Part shown: one piece after another, positions 10,401 to 18,400 of the stretch
Numbering within the stretch: the first letter of the stretch is position 1
Layout: each line of letters opens with the position of its first letter
Assembly: GCA_026398275.1 (NCBI GenBank)
Contig: JAPLTF010000026.1
Coordinates: forward strand, 1-64,000
DNA length: 64,000 bases
Direction: 5' to 3'
DNA from: Verrucomicrobiota bacterium
Lineage (GTDB): Bacteria; Verrucomicrobiota; Verrucomicrobiia; Chthoniobacterales; Terrimicrobiaceae
Translations under genes and position numbers: made by a program
The notes under the pieces: generated by a model
What the model saw: only the letters and a program-made list of their open reading frames with translations
Database searches by the model: none
Told to the model about the DNA's origin: nothing

Positions 10401-11247
10401 ACATTTCCGAAATCAGGATCTCTCCCGGCCGCGCGAGCCGGCTCAGCTCCGACGCCAGCTCCACGGTGACTCCGATCGCCGAATACTGCTGAGTGGCCGA
10501 GCTGCCGAGCGTTCCCACAAATGTCTCGCCGGTCCAGATCCCGCACGACATCGGCGGCATCTCCTTGCCCTGGTGAAAAAATCCCGAGCGGAGCTGCGAG
10601 GATTTTTCGATCTGATTGCAGGCCGCCCGGACCGCCCGCAGGGCATGGTCGGCAAAATACCGCGGCGCCCCGAAAAGCCCGACGACCGCCTCGCCGGACG
10701 ATTGGTAATACGTGCACCCGGTCTCGAGGATGGCATCGGCGGATTCCTCGACAAACGAGTTCAGCATCAGGCGGGTCTCCATCGGGGCCAGCCGCTCGGC
10801 GAGGTGGGAGATCCCGTTGAGGCGCGCATGCGAAACCGTCATGAACCGCCGCTCCGGCTGGCGGGCCGTGCGGAGTTCCTCCTCGTTGAGCAGGTCGACC
10901 GATGTCCCGCTCACATGACGCAGGTCGCGGTTCACGGAATCCGCCGTCGTCACCTCGTCGAGAACAATGTCGAGCAGCCCGCCGTCGCTGTAGGTCTTCA
11001 ACTCGAACACCCGTCCGCCGTCGTCGGTCACAAGCCGGTTGCTCGCCCGCCCGGTCTCGGGACGCTGGAAGCAGGTGGAAATTTCCCCGCGCGTGCGCGC
11101 CGCGAGAACTTCCAGCGGGGAGCCGATCAGGTCGGATTTCTTGACCCGCAAATACGATGCCATCGCCCCGTTGGCATACAGAACGATGTCGTCGGGCGAA
11201 ACCCGCGCGATCATCGTCCGAAAAAATTCACCGTCAGGGATCGGCAT
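7411..11247 (-). CDS. Multidomain Ser/Thr protein kinase (PAS-like, class III cyclase-like, kinase, TM, coiled coil, LRR)
   Basis: 1278 aa; VIGTGGMGKVWKG, AIKV, LHRDLKPGNILL, ADFGLAK, SPEQAES; N-terminal cyclase-homology-like segment; TM VLRNRAVTAVITGSLLVLIAGSIAAFW; C-terminal LRRs. Confidence 0.9.
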   Translation of the reverse strand: MPIPDGEFFRTMIARVSPDDIVLYANGAMASYLRVKKSDLIGSPLEVLAARTRGEISTCFQRPETGRASNRLVTDDGGRVFELKTYSDGGLLDIVLDEVTTADSVNRDLRHVSGTSVDLLNEEELRTARQPERRFMTVSHARLNGISHLAERLAPMETRLMLNSFVEESADAILETGCTYYQSSGEAVVGLFGAPRYFADHALRAVRAACNQIEKSSQLRSGFFHQGKEMPPMSCGIWTGETFVGTLGSSATQQYSAIGVTVELASELSRLARPGEILISEMSLRNIIQTLPDGWQAIRAESEVEPDLSDFHWSGDEIQPLPAEHLRGVWLIGPGIQEDSSRTEFYADYLYSLKTRDLDESVPILRVVRPAVIGDSLELSTDNVVSTQFSQMLGKYKLLKVIGTGGMGKVWKGQDRYGNVVAIKVMHSSEATTDAQLKRFQREAEVMSRLPHRNICRVFEMSEFEGIQYLVMEFVDGLTLADLLYERTQAESSGSRVGALPDLKSLIHALREERSSRDEAPQAEEEATAPRPKETRILPIEQTLNMFLKVCEAVQFAHEHGVLHRDLKPGNILLREDGEPLVADFGLAKLSTSESGQSLSISGHVVGTLENMSPEQAESSKEVDERADVYALGTILFQMLTGRRHFEATGNIVTDAQALQSHEPPRPRSLNPKLDSDLEVILLKALRNSPVERYRSVKALEADLEHYRKGEPITARPVTTIDLLRKLVLRNRAVTAVITGSLLVLIAGSIAAFWKITERAKVAEDALAEARTQKDLAVKNELKAEERKSQAEAAMLAADESKQKALAALENQTKAELAKSVAVKETEDEKLKREAVEKEKQAVEKEKEALAGKGKQLTGELTEAQKKVQELEDAMSQPREPEWQPFRRPPVQEDEIAFQQARRATDSALIQFFNELPMEITRREKNPEFIQAKISDGLEMVSGALLADSTFTPAWILKGRYHLSCMEVAQAKEAFATAAKCAEVRRSEQKPDLLGPDNPAALAAICDQALKTPSDRFRNTAMLLENSGSSADQVTAAIIKFFDGKTIARKSAFGPSPTDRIPGQTEITVDLIAANGGVGQVKYQSSPGGGRELQISGIENLSNLSPAKKLSPAPTRLRIEGASALDWASMAALPLESLDLTGCQVSAIPAITPLFSRIRTLTLKDTGFSDLTCLRKFPQLSSLDISGAQITDLAPLASYRTLQSLDAGKLSLENIRTLALLPLARLTISPMLISDRAALNGLRASRRLLVLRAPDDPPDQPAAEFWKKLDAGGYDTAQ

Positions 11248-11321
11248 AAATGCCAGCTAACCTCGGAAACCCCCGTCGCTCAACCCCCAAGTGAGTGCGC
11301 CCCTGCCGGTCGCACTGAACA

Positions 11322-11357
11322 AAAAACCCTTCCGGCCGAAACCGGAAGGGTTTTTTT
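11322..11357 (-). terminator. Rho-independent terminator (probably bidirectional)
   Basis: aacccttccgg-ccgaaa-ccggaagggtt hairpin with A-tract on one side and T-tract on the other, downstream of the OMP gene. Confidence 0.85.
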
Positions 11358-11381
11358 AAGTTTCTTGGCCGTTCGACCGGA

Positions 11382-12245
11382 TTAGAATGCGAACGTCACC
11401 TTCGCGCCACCGTAGAGCGAGCTGGGCTGGGTTGTGCCCCAGAGGTTCGAGAACGCGTAGCTGTAGGCACCGTAGCCGTAGAGGGTGATCACGTCGTTGA
11501 TCTTGACCGGAACCCCGATGCCGACCTCGATGTTGTTGGCGCCGCTGAAGAAATCCAGCGTGCCGTCCTGGGTCAGCTTCGGATTGTATTGGAAGTTGGT
11601 TCCGTAAGCGATCCACGGTGTGAGCGACACGATGTCCTTGTAGATCGGGATCGAGCTGTCCACACGCAGGAGCAGATAGCTCGATGCGGTTTTTGCAATC
11701 CCTTCGCCGCTGGCGACATCAGGTCCGAGGTTGAAGAAGTAGCCGATGGACGGAGTGATCGTCGCGGATCCCGCGTGGAAGGTGTAGCCCACCTTCGCGT
11801 TGAGCTCGTGCGAGTAGAGGTTCGATCCGGTCGGGAACACGTAGTAGAAGATATACCCGGCACTCAGGGCGAGGTCGCCGATGGTGTGGGTGTAGTTCGT
11901 GTAGATGTCCACTTCCTTGTAGGACGTGTTCGAGGTGCCGAAGGCAGCCCAGGAGCCGACCGTGAGGGCGTCATTCGGAGAGATGTTCCAAGTGAAGCTG
12001 AGGTCGGTCCAGTAGATGCCGGAGCCGTATTTGCTGTTGTTGCCGTAGGCGTTGCGCAGAACGTTGACGCCGCGGAACATATAGAGGCTGTCCCAGCCCG
12101 TGCTGAGCGCGGCCCCATACCATTTGGTGGGTTCTTCCACCACGACTTTTTCCTTGAAGGATTTGGTTTCTCCGGCGAGGAGCGGGCTGCCCGCAAGGAC
12201 GGCCGCCAAGCTCACCAGTGACACGATTTTGGTAGCGATTTTCAT
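11382..12245 (-). CDS. Outer-membrane beta-barrel-like protein
   Basis: 287 aa; signal peptide, alternating aromatic/beta pattern, C-terminal aromatic (SLYGGAKVTFAF). Confidence 0.7.
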   Translation of the reverse strand: MKIATKIVSLVSLAAVLAGSPLLAGETKSFKEKVVVEEPTKWYGAALSTGWDSLYMFRGVNVLRNAYGNNSKYGSGIYWTDLSFTWNISPNDALTVGSWAAFGTSNTSYKEVDIYTNYTHTIGDLALSAGYIFYYVFPTGSNLYSHELNAKVGYTFHAGSATITPSIGYFFNLGPDVASGEGIAKTASSYLLLRVDSSIPIYKDIVSLTPWIAYGTNFQYNPKLTQDGTLDFFSGANNIEVGIGVPVKINDVITLYGYGAYSYAFSNLWGTTQPSSLYGGAKVTFAF

Positions 12246-12445
12246 TGTGTTTTATTTCCTTTGTTTTTGTCGGCCTCCCCCCCGCTTCCGGAGAGTCTGC
12301 CGTGGTTTCATGCCTTAAGGCATGTCAAGTGTAGCATGTGCCGTGCCAAGTGAATTAACGCAGGCAGAGTGCCTGTCAAAACTATTTTGGAAGTTTTTTG
12401 AACAAAAAGCACCACTCGGTTGTCACCTTTTGGTCACATCCGCCT

Positions 12446-13771
12446 TCAGGGCACGAATGGCCGGACGATATCAAGGATCCCCTTGACTCCTTCCACGGCA
12501 GCCGCAGGGGTCTCTTTGATCAAACCCGCACCTTTCTCTATGACCTCGGTCCCCATGGCAGTGGCGAGCCGGGCGGAGAGATTTTCGGTGGGTTTTTCCA
12601 GAGTCCCGCCCACCGTTAATTCTGTCCAGACATATCCATTTCTGGCGGTTGTAAAAACCCGTTCGCGGGAGCCCGGCAGCCATTGCAGGGTTTGCGCGGA
12701 TACGCCGATCTGAAAGTGTCCTTCCAGCGCCCCCCGCTGTCCAAGCGTTGCCGCCCCCTCGATCCGCAGCAGGCCCTTGGATTCGGCGGAAAAATTCCTG
12801 ATTTGAAGGATCCCCCTCTCATAGGTGAAATCCCCGCTGACCTCCTGCAGGGGCATCCGGCGAAAGGAGGGATTCCCCGTGAAGTCCGCCACGGTGGCCT
12901 GTAGGGGAACATTTTCGAGGCGGCCATCCCGCAGTTGAAATGACCCGGTCGCGCGATCGGGCAGCGTGATGATGGCGTTCCCGGAAAGAACGCCATCCAG
13001 GCGCTTCCGCCATTCGCCGGTCAGCACGTCGGAGGTTTTCACTCCCTCCCATGTCACCTGGAGCCTTCCGCCTCCGGTTGAGTCTCCGGAAGCGGAAATT
13101 TTCCCGCTCTGACCCAGGTGAAAATTCCCTTCTGTCAGGTAATAATCTCCACCCTGTTCACGGACACGAAAACCGGTGATGCCGGGCGCCGGCACCCAGG
13201 GAAGCCGGAGCTCTCCACCGGATCCTTGAAACAACCACCCGGCTCCGTCCGGCTTGATCGTGACCGCAGAGTCGGCGATCCTCACACCGCCAAGCGCCAG
13301 GTTGGCGGCTCCGATTTTCAGGACCCCGAGTTCAAACCTGTGAGGCAGAAGGGCGGAAATCCCTGCCGGGGATTTCGAGTTGTCCGTCGGCTTCACTTCT
13401 GCGCTGCGGGACGATTTTTCCGCAGGGCCCCACTCGCCGTCGAGGCGGGAGATCGAAATTTCATCGACCCGCCACACCCCCGTGAAGGCGGCCCTCCAAT
13501 TCACCTCCGCACGGAGCTGGCGTGCTTCCATTCTGCTGAGCGCACCCCCCGGATTCCCTTTCAGCGTCGCGGATTCCGAGTAGACGGACGAACCGGTCCA
13601 TCGAAGCGTGTCAAATCCCGCCGTCGAATCAAATGCCGCCCCGGTCGCGGCGGCAATGGTCGCCCGGAAGGCATCGCCGCGCACGTAGGAACCAATCCAA
13701 AGCGACGAGCCTACGAACGCCGCCACGATTACCGCCAGAAGGATGCCGGCTGAGATCCAAAGAATACGCAT
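12446..13771 (-). CDS. AsmA-like inner-membrane protein
   Basis: 441 aa; N-terminal TM MRILWISAGILLAVIVAAFVGSSLWIG followed by AsmA/DUF-like beta repeats. Confidence 0.5.
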   Translation of the reverse strand: MRILWISAGILLAVIVAAFVGSSLWIGSYVRGDAFRATIAAATGAAFDSTAGFDTLRWTGSSVYSESATLKGNPGGALSRMEARQLRAEVNWRAAFTGVWRVDEISISRLDGEWGPAEKSSRSAEVKPTDNSKSPAGISALLPHRFELGVLKIGAANLALGGVRIADSAVTIKPDGAGWLFQGSGGELRLPWVPAPGITGFRVREQGGDYYLTEGNFHLGQSGKISASGDSTGGGRLQVTWEGVKTSDVLTGEWRKRLDGVLSGNAIITLPDRATGSFQLRDGRLENVPLQATVADFTGNPSFRRMPLQEVSGDFTYERGILQIRNFSAESKGLLRIEGAATLGQRGALEGHFQIGVSAQTLQWLPGSRERVFTTARNGYVWTELTVGGTLEKPTENLSARLATAMGTEVIEKGAGLIKETPAAAVEGVKGILDIVRPFVP

Positions 13772-13792
13772 CGGCAGGGCAGCCGGAACCTT

Positions 13793-14212
13793 TTAGCTGA
13801 AGGAAAGCTTCGTCACGCCGGAGGCGGATGCGGCATTGAGCACATCCATGATCCGCTCTTGCCTGGTCTGCGGGTCGGGGCGGATGATCACAGGATCCTT
13901 GTCGCCAAACTTCGCGATCGTATCCTTCAGCCAGGCCTTCAGCTCGGGCAGATCCTTGCTCGTCGGCGAATCGAACACCTTCTCGCTGCTCTGCACTTTT
14001 CCATCTGGAAAAATATCGATGATGATCGGCGTCGTGGGGATCGCGTTCAGCCCGGTGCTCCGCCCGCTGGGCAGGTTGATGTTCAGCTCCTTCTCGATGA
14101 TCTGCGACCCGGCGCAGGACATGAAAAACAGCAGCAGGACGAATACAACGTCCACCATCGGCGCAATCTGAAAGCCGATATCTCCATCTTCTGATGCTCC
14201 ACCACCTGCCAT
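13793..14212 (-). CDS. ExbD/TolR family biopolymer transport protein
   Basis: 139 aa; FQIAPMVDVVFVLLLFFM. Confidence 0.88.
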   Translation of the reverse strand: MAGGGASEDGDIGFQIAPMVDVVFVLLLFFMSCAGSQIIEKELNINLPSGRSTGLNAIPTTPIIIDIFPDGKVQSSEKVFDSPTSKDLPELKAWLKDTIAKFGDKDPVIIRPDPQTRQERIMDVLNAASASGVTKLSFS

Positions 14213-14260
14213 AATTTTATCCTCGGTTGGGTTTCAAAGTCTGTCAACTTGCGCGGGCGG

Positions 14261-14734
14261 TCAGGTGGTTTTTCCACCCTCCTTGTCCACGACGGAAAAG
14301 GTCACATTGCCGACGCCGGAAGCGCCGACCGCCTCGAGCAGCTGGCGCATGTATTCATACTTCACCTCTTTGTCCGCACGGATCAGGACCCGAAGCATCG
14401 GATCCGTGGCCGCCTTGCTCTTGAGCATGTTCACAATTTCCCCCGGCGACTGAAAGGTCTTTTGGTCGACCTCGATGCCGGTGAGGTTGTTGGTCTGGGA
14501 GTAGGTGACGTTGATGATGACCTGCGAAGGGTTGTTCTTGGCCTCCTTCGCCTCCTTCGCCACCGGGAGCCTGACATTCTCGTTTTTCTGCAAGACCTCG
14601 GTCGTGCTGATGGACATGAAGAACACCAGCAGGACGAGCAGAATGTCAATCATCGGCGCGATCTGGAACTCCGGATCGATCTCCGGATCGGCCTTGCGCT
14701 TTTTCTTTCCGTGCTGGTGGGCGGCCTCAGACAT
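14261..14734 (-). CDS. ExbD/TolR family biopolymer transport protein
   Basis: 157 aa; FQIAPMIDILLVLLVFFMSISTTEV. Confidence 0.88.
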   Translation of the reverse strand: MSEAAHQHGKKKRKADPEIDPEFQIAPMIDILLVLLVFFMSISTTEVLQKNENVRLPVAKEAKEAKNNPSQVIINVTYSQTNNLTGIEVDQKTFQSPGEIVNMLKSKAATDPMLRVLIRADKEVKYEYMRQLLEAVGASGVGNVTFSVVDKEGGKTT

Positions 14735-14739
14735 GAAAA

Positions 14740-15645
14740 TCAGGCCCAGTCAAGCGTGGCGCCGCAGTGCGGGCAGGGGTTCTGTCCGGCCTGGATCGCC
14801 CCGTTGCAGACGGGGCAGTTTGTGGTGAGCGCCATCGAAACCTTCCGGGAGCCCTGCGAGGTTCCGGGGGCTCCGGCTCCCGCCTCAAAATTCTCGCCGA
14901 CGCGTACCCCGGCGAGTTCCTCGAAGGGAATGTCCTCGATCAAGCGGTTCAGCTTGTCGTCGGCGTTCACCAGGACGATGGTCGCGCGGTTGCGGAAGTA
15001 GTAATAAAAAATGAATGCGGGTATGGCGATGAAGAGACCGCTGGCGGTCGCCATGAGCACCTCGCCGATCCGGAGGGCCAGCGTGCGGGGATCCGCCACG
15101 CCGGATGCACCCAGAACGGCGAACGCCCCCATCATTCCGATAACTGTTCCGAGCAGCCCGATCATCGGCGCGATAACCCCGATCACCGAGAGGTAGCTGT
15201 TCTTGGTTTTGAGGGTCTGCGCCTCGCGGATTCCGTGCTCGATCAGCGCCGTTTCAACGGCTTCCTTGCCGCGCCCGAGGCGCTCGAGGGCGCCCTTGAG
15301 AACCTGCGCAATGTAGGCTTTGTTCGCGCGGCAGATCTCCCAGGCTTCCTGATAGTTCCCCGCGTGGATCGTGCTCTGCAGCGACTCCACCAATGCGGTC
15401 GGCGCCAGCTGCTCATCCCGCATGACAATGAAGAGCTGGATGATGAATGTGAGCATCGTCATCGACGTGCCGAGGATTCCGATCCAGATCATGACGATGA
15501 GCGGCCCACCGTGGAGGATCGTCTGAATGATGTTCATGTTCTCCGCCGGCGCCCCGTCCGCGGCAAGTGCCAGCGGGCTGGTGAGAGCAAGCAGAAGGAG
15601 GGGCAGCAGGAGGGAGAGACGGCGGGTTGGTTTCATTTGGTGCAT
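14740..15645 (-). CDS. MotA/TolQ/ExbB proton channel protein with C-terminal zinc ribbon
   Basis: 301 aa; YLSVIGVIAPMIGLLGTVIGMMGAF; C-terminus NCPVCNGAIQAGQNPCPHCGATLDWA. Confidence 0.88.
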   Translation of the reverse strand: MHQMKPTRRLSLLLPLLLLALTSPLALAADGAPAENMNIIQTILHGGPLIVMIWIGILGTSMTMLTFIIQLFIVMRDEQLAPTALVESLQSTIHAGNYQEAWEICRANKAYIAQVLKGALERLGRGKEAVETALIEHGIREAQTLKTKNSYLSVIGVIAPMIGLLGTVIGMMGAFAVLGASGVADPRTLALRIGEVLMATASGLFIAIPAFIFYYYFRNRATIVLVNADDKLNRLIEDIPFEELAGVRVGENFEAGAGAPGTSQGSRKVSMALTTNCPVCNGAIQAGQNPCPHCGATLDWA

Positions 15646-15662
15646 GGTAGATTAGATGAATA

Positions 15663-16409
15663 TCAGGGGACGATCACGCTTTTTTCTTTGAGGGCGTTGG
15701 CGCGCTCCGTGGCCTTTGCGACGACGGCCTCGTCCTCATGAAAAAGTGTGACAGCGAGCAGGTAGTTTTCAAGCGCTTCCGCATTTTCCGCCGAGGATTC
15801 CTGCACCTGCCCGAGCAGAAACAGAGCCTGCCCGTAAACGGCGCTGGTGCCGGAGTCCGGGAATTTTGTGGCCTTCGCCTTCTCGACGATCGGCACCAGC
15901 TTCACCCGGGCTCCTTCAAAGTCTTTCTTGGCGATGGCCAGCCGTGCGAGCCCGATATCCGCGCTGCTGCCGGCTGCGGGGTATAGCTTTTGGAAGTTTG
16001 CGAATGCGGCCTCCGCCTTGTCGGTCTGCGCTGCGGCAAGATAGACTTCGCCAAGGAGCGCGCTGGCCCGCTCGGCCCACTTGGTCGGCAGGCCGCTGAA
16101 ATTTTCGACCAGCGGGACCAGGATCGGAAGGGTCTTGGCGGCGTCGCCCTTTTGCCAGAGCGCCATGGCCTCGGTATAGGCCTTCGGGGGTGCCATGGTT
16201 ACGGATACCACGTTGGCCATCGGAATCCCGGTCTCCGCCGGGCCGATTTTTATGCGGATCGCGCCGGCTTTCACCCCGAGGATTTGGCCCTCGCGCGCCA
16301 GGCCGTCATTTTTTTGCACGACGACGTCCTGAGCCCGGCAAATCAGGGAGCCGGCCGCCAGGATCAAAACCGCAAAAATCGCTGCCGCTGGGGAGACGCT
16401 TGCTTTCAT
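15663..16409 (-). CDS. Tetratricopeptide-repeat secreted protein
   Basis: 248 aa; signal peptide, TPR-like helices. Confidence 0.6.
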   Translation of the reverse strand: MKASVSPAAAIFAVLILAAGSLICRAQDVVVQKNDGLAREGQILGVKAGAIRIKIGPAETGIPMANVVSVTMAPPKAYTEAMALWQKGDAAKTLPILVPLVENFSGLPTKWAERASALLGEVYLAAAQTDKAEAAFANFQKLYPAAGSSADIGLARLAIAKKDFEGARVKLVPIVEKAKATKFPDSGTSAVYGQALFLLGQVQESSAENAEALENYLLAVTLFHEDEAVVAKATERANALKEKSVIVP

Positions 16410-16466
16410 CGTGCAAACGCTTTAATCACTTTTCCCCCGTAAATCAATAGTTTCCCGGTAAATTTC

Positions 16467-18017
16467 ATGATCAACCTCCTTCGCAAAAACCAACGCGGGC
16501 TGATGCTTGTCATCGCCATCCTCACAATCGTGGCCTTCATCTTCCTCTACAACCGCGGGCCTCTCGACGACCTTGCCGCGACCCGGAGCCCGAAAATCTA
16601 CGGCCAGACGCTCTCTCCGGGAGCGCTCGAGCGGCAGGCGAAAAATTACCAGCTCACGCTCGCGCTCGGCCAGTATGACCTGGTCTCGAAGCTCGGCGGA
16701 ACGGGCGCCGACCAGGCGTCCTCGATGTCGGAATTTGTCTGGAACCTCCTCATCCTCCAGCACCAGGCGCGCGCTCTCGGGGTCGAGCCGACGGACGCGC
16801 AGGTGGCGGACCGGATCAAGGAAGTCGCCGTCTTTCAGACCGACAAGCAGTTTGATCCGCTGAAATACCGGGCTTTCCTCAGCGAGCAGCTGGCCCCGCG
16901 TGGATTCACAGAACACCAGCTCGAGGAGGTCATGCGCGACTCGCTGCGGCTGGAGAGAATCGAGTCGATCGTCGCATCGCCGGTCGCTGTCGGGGACAGG
17001 GAAATCCGCGAAGCCGCCCGCGTCCTGCAGCCGGTGAACGCCGAGTTTGTCCGCTTCAATGCCGAGGATGCCGCCAAGAGCGTGCAGGTGGCCCAGGAGG
17101 ACATCGCGGGGTATTTCGAAAGGAACCAGGCAAACCTCAATACGAGGGAAACCCGCGCGGTGCGCTATGTGAGCTTCGAACTGCCGGCCGGGTCGAAGCT
17201 CGAGGGCCGCGCCAAAGTCGATCAGCTCCAGAAGCTCGCCGACCAGGCCACGAAATTTGCGGACTCGCTCGCCACCATGCCGTTCGATCAAGCCGCAACG
17301 GCCGCGGGGCTGACGGTTCGGAGCACTCCGGCTTTCGACCGCGCGGGCACCCTCCCGGCGGTCTCCCAGGCCGGAGCGGACGGGGCAAAGCAGGTTCAGG
17401 ACATCCTCTCAAAAATCGTGCCTAAGGAAGTCGTCGCGGCGATCGCCCCGCCGGCATTCCTTCTCCCGGCGGTCGGAAAAATCAGCGATGTGGTTCAGTC
17501 GGGCGACGCATTTTATGTGGTCGAGCTTGCCGAGTTGAATCCCGCCCGTCCGCTCACGCTGGCCGAGGCCTCGCCCTCGATCGAAGCCCGCCTTCGCGAG
17601 GTCAAGGCAGAGCAGGCGCTGCGCACCTCGGGCGATGACAAAATCACGGCACTCCGCACCGCGCTCGCGTCGGGAAAAAAGTTTTCCGACGCCGCCAAGG
17701 CCGCCGGCCTGACGGTCGAGTCGCTGGACAACATCGCGCCCATGTCCGACTCCCTCACCCCGGACCAGCGCCGCGTCGTCTCCTCGACGCTCTCGCTCAA
17801 GGAGGGCGAGCTTTCTGGATTTGAAGCCGCACCCTGGGGCGGGCTCGGCGTCTACCTTCAATCCCGCGGGCCCCTCGCCGATGCCGAGCTGGCTGCAAAG
17901 CGCGAGGAAATCCAGCAGGGCCTCCTCGAGAACAAGCGCAGCCTGCTTTTTGCGGAATGGCTTCGGATCTGCCGCGAGGACGCGAAGATCAGCATTCCGG
18001 GAAAACCCCAGAGCTGA
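16467..18017 (+). CDS. SurA/PpiD-like peptidylprolyl isomerase (N-terminal TM)
   Basis: 516 aa; NQRGLMLVIAILTIVAFIFLYN, SurA_N-like helices, PPIase-like C-terminal half. Confidence 0.7.
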   Translation: MINLLRKNQRGLMLVIAILTIVAFIFLYNRGPLDDLAATRSPKIYGQTLSPGALERQAKNYQLTLALGQYDLVSKLGGTGADQASSMSEFVWNLLILQHQARALGVEPTDAQVADRIKEVAVFQTDKQFDPLKYRAFLSEQLAPRGFTEHQLEEVMRDSLRLERIESIVASPVAVGDREIREAARVLQPVNAEFVRFNAEDAAKSVQVAQEDIAGYFERNQANLNTRETRAVRYVSFELPAGSKLEGRAKVDQLQKLADQATKFADSLATMPFDQAATAAGLTVRSTPAFDRAGTLPAVSQAGADGAKQVQDILSKIVPKEVVAAIAPPAFLLPAVGKISDVVQSGDAFYVVELAELNPARPLTLAEASPSIEARLREVKAEQALRTSGDDKITALRTALASGKKFSDAAKAAGLTVESLDNIAPMSDSLTPDQRRVVSSTLSLKEGELSGFEAAPWGGLGVYLQSRGPLADAELAAKREEIQQGLLENKRSLLFAEWLRICREDAKISIPGKPQS

Positions 18018-18400
18018 TGAGCCTGCCGGCAGAGTCGGAGAACCAGCGGCTGCAGGACCTTTTCGACGAGGCCACCGGCGACCTCGCGGTCGGCGAGCTC
18101 GATGCAGCGGTGGAAAAATTCCGCGAATGCGTCGGCCTCGATCCGGAGTTCTTCGACGGCTGGCACGCGCTGGGCATGGCGCTCATGAAAACCGGCCGCC
18201 ACCCCGAAGCCATCGAGGCCGGACTGCAATCCGTCCGCCTCCGCCCGAACGACCAGCTTGCCTGGTCGAGCCTCTCGCTCTTCTATGTCCGGAACAATCA
18301 GGTTCCCGAAGCCGAGGCGTCCGGAGCCAAGGCGAAGATCATTTCGTGGGGAGGCAGGATCAACCCGGATGCCATCCCGCCCGCCAATCCGAACACATGA
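18017..18400 (+). CDS. TPR protein
   Basis: 127 aa; ATGA overlap with the upstream gene; DAAVEKFRECVGLDPEFFDGWHALGMALMKTGRHPEAIEAG. Confidence 0.75.
   Translation: MSLPAESENQRLQDLFDEATGDLAVGELDAAVEKFRECVGLDPEFFDGWHALGMALMKTGRHPEAIEAGLQSVRLRPNDQLAWSSLSLFYVRNNQVPEAEASGAKAKIISWGGRINPDAIPPANPNT

Noticed and set aside
8362-11385. 1007-aa ORF antisense to the large kinase
   Set aside because: Shadow ORF from GC-rich codon bias; the opposite strand encodes a clear Hanks kinase.
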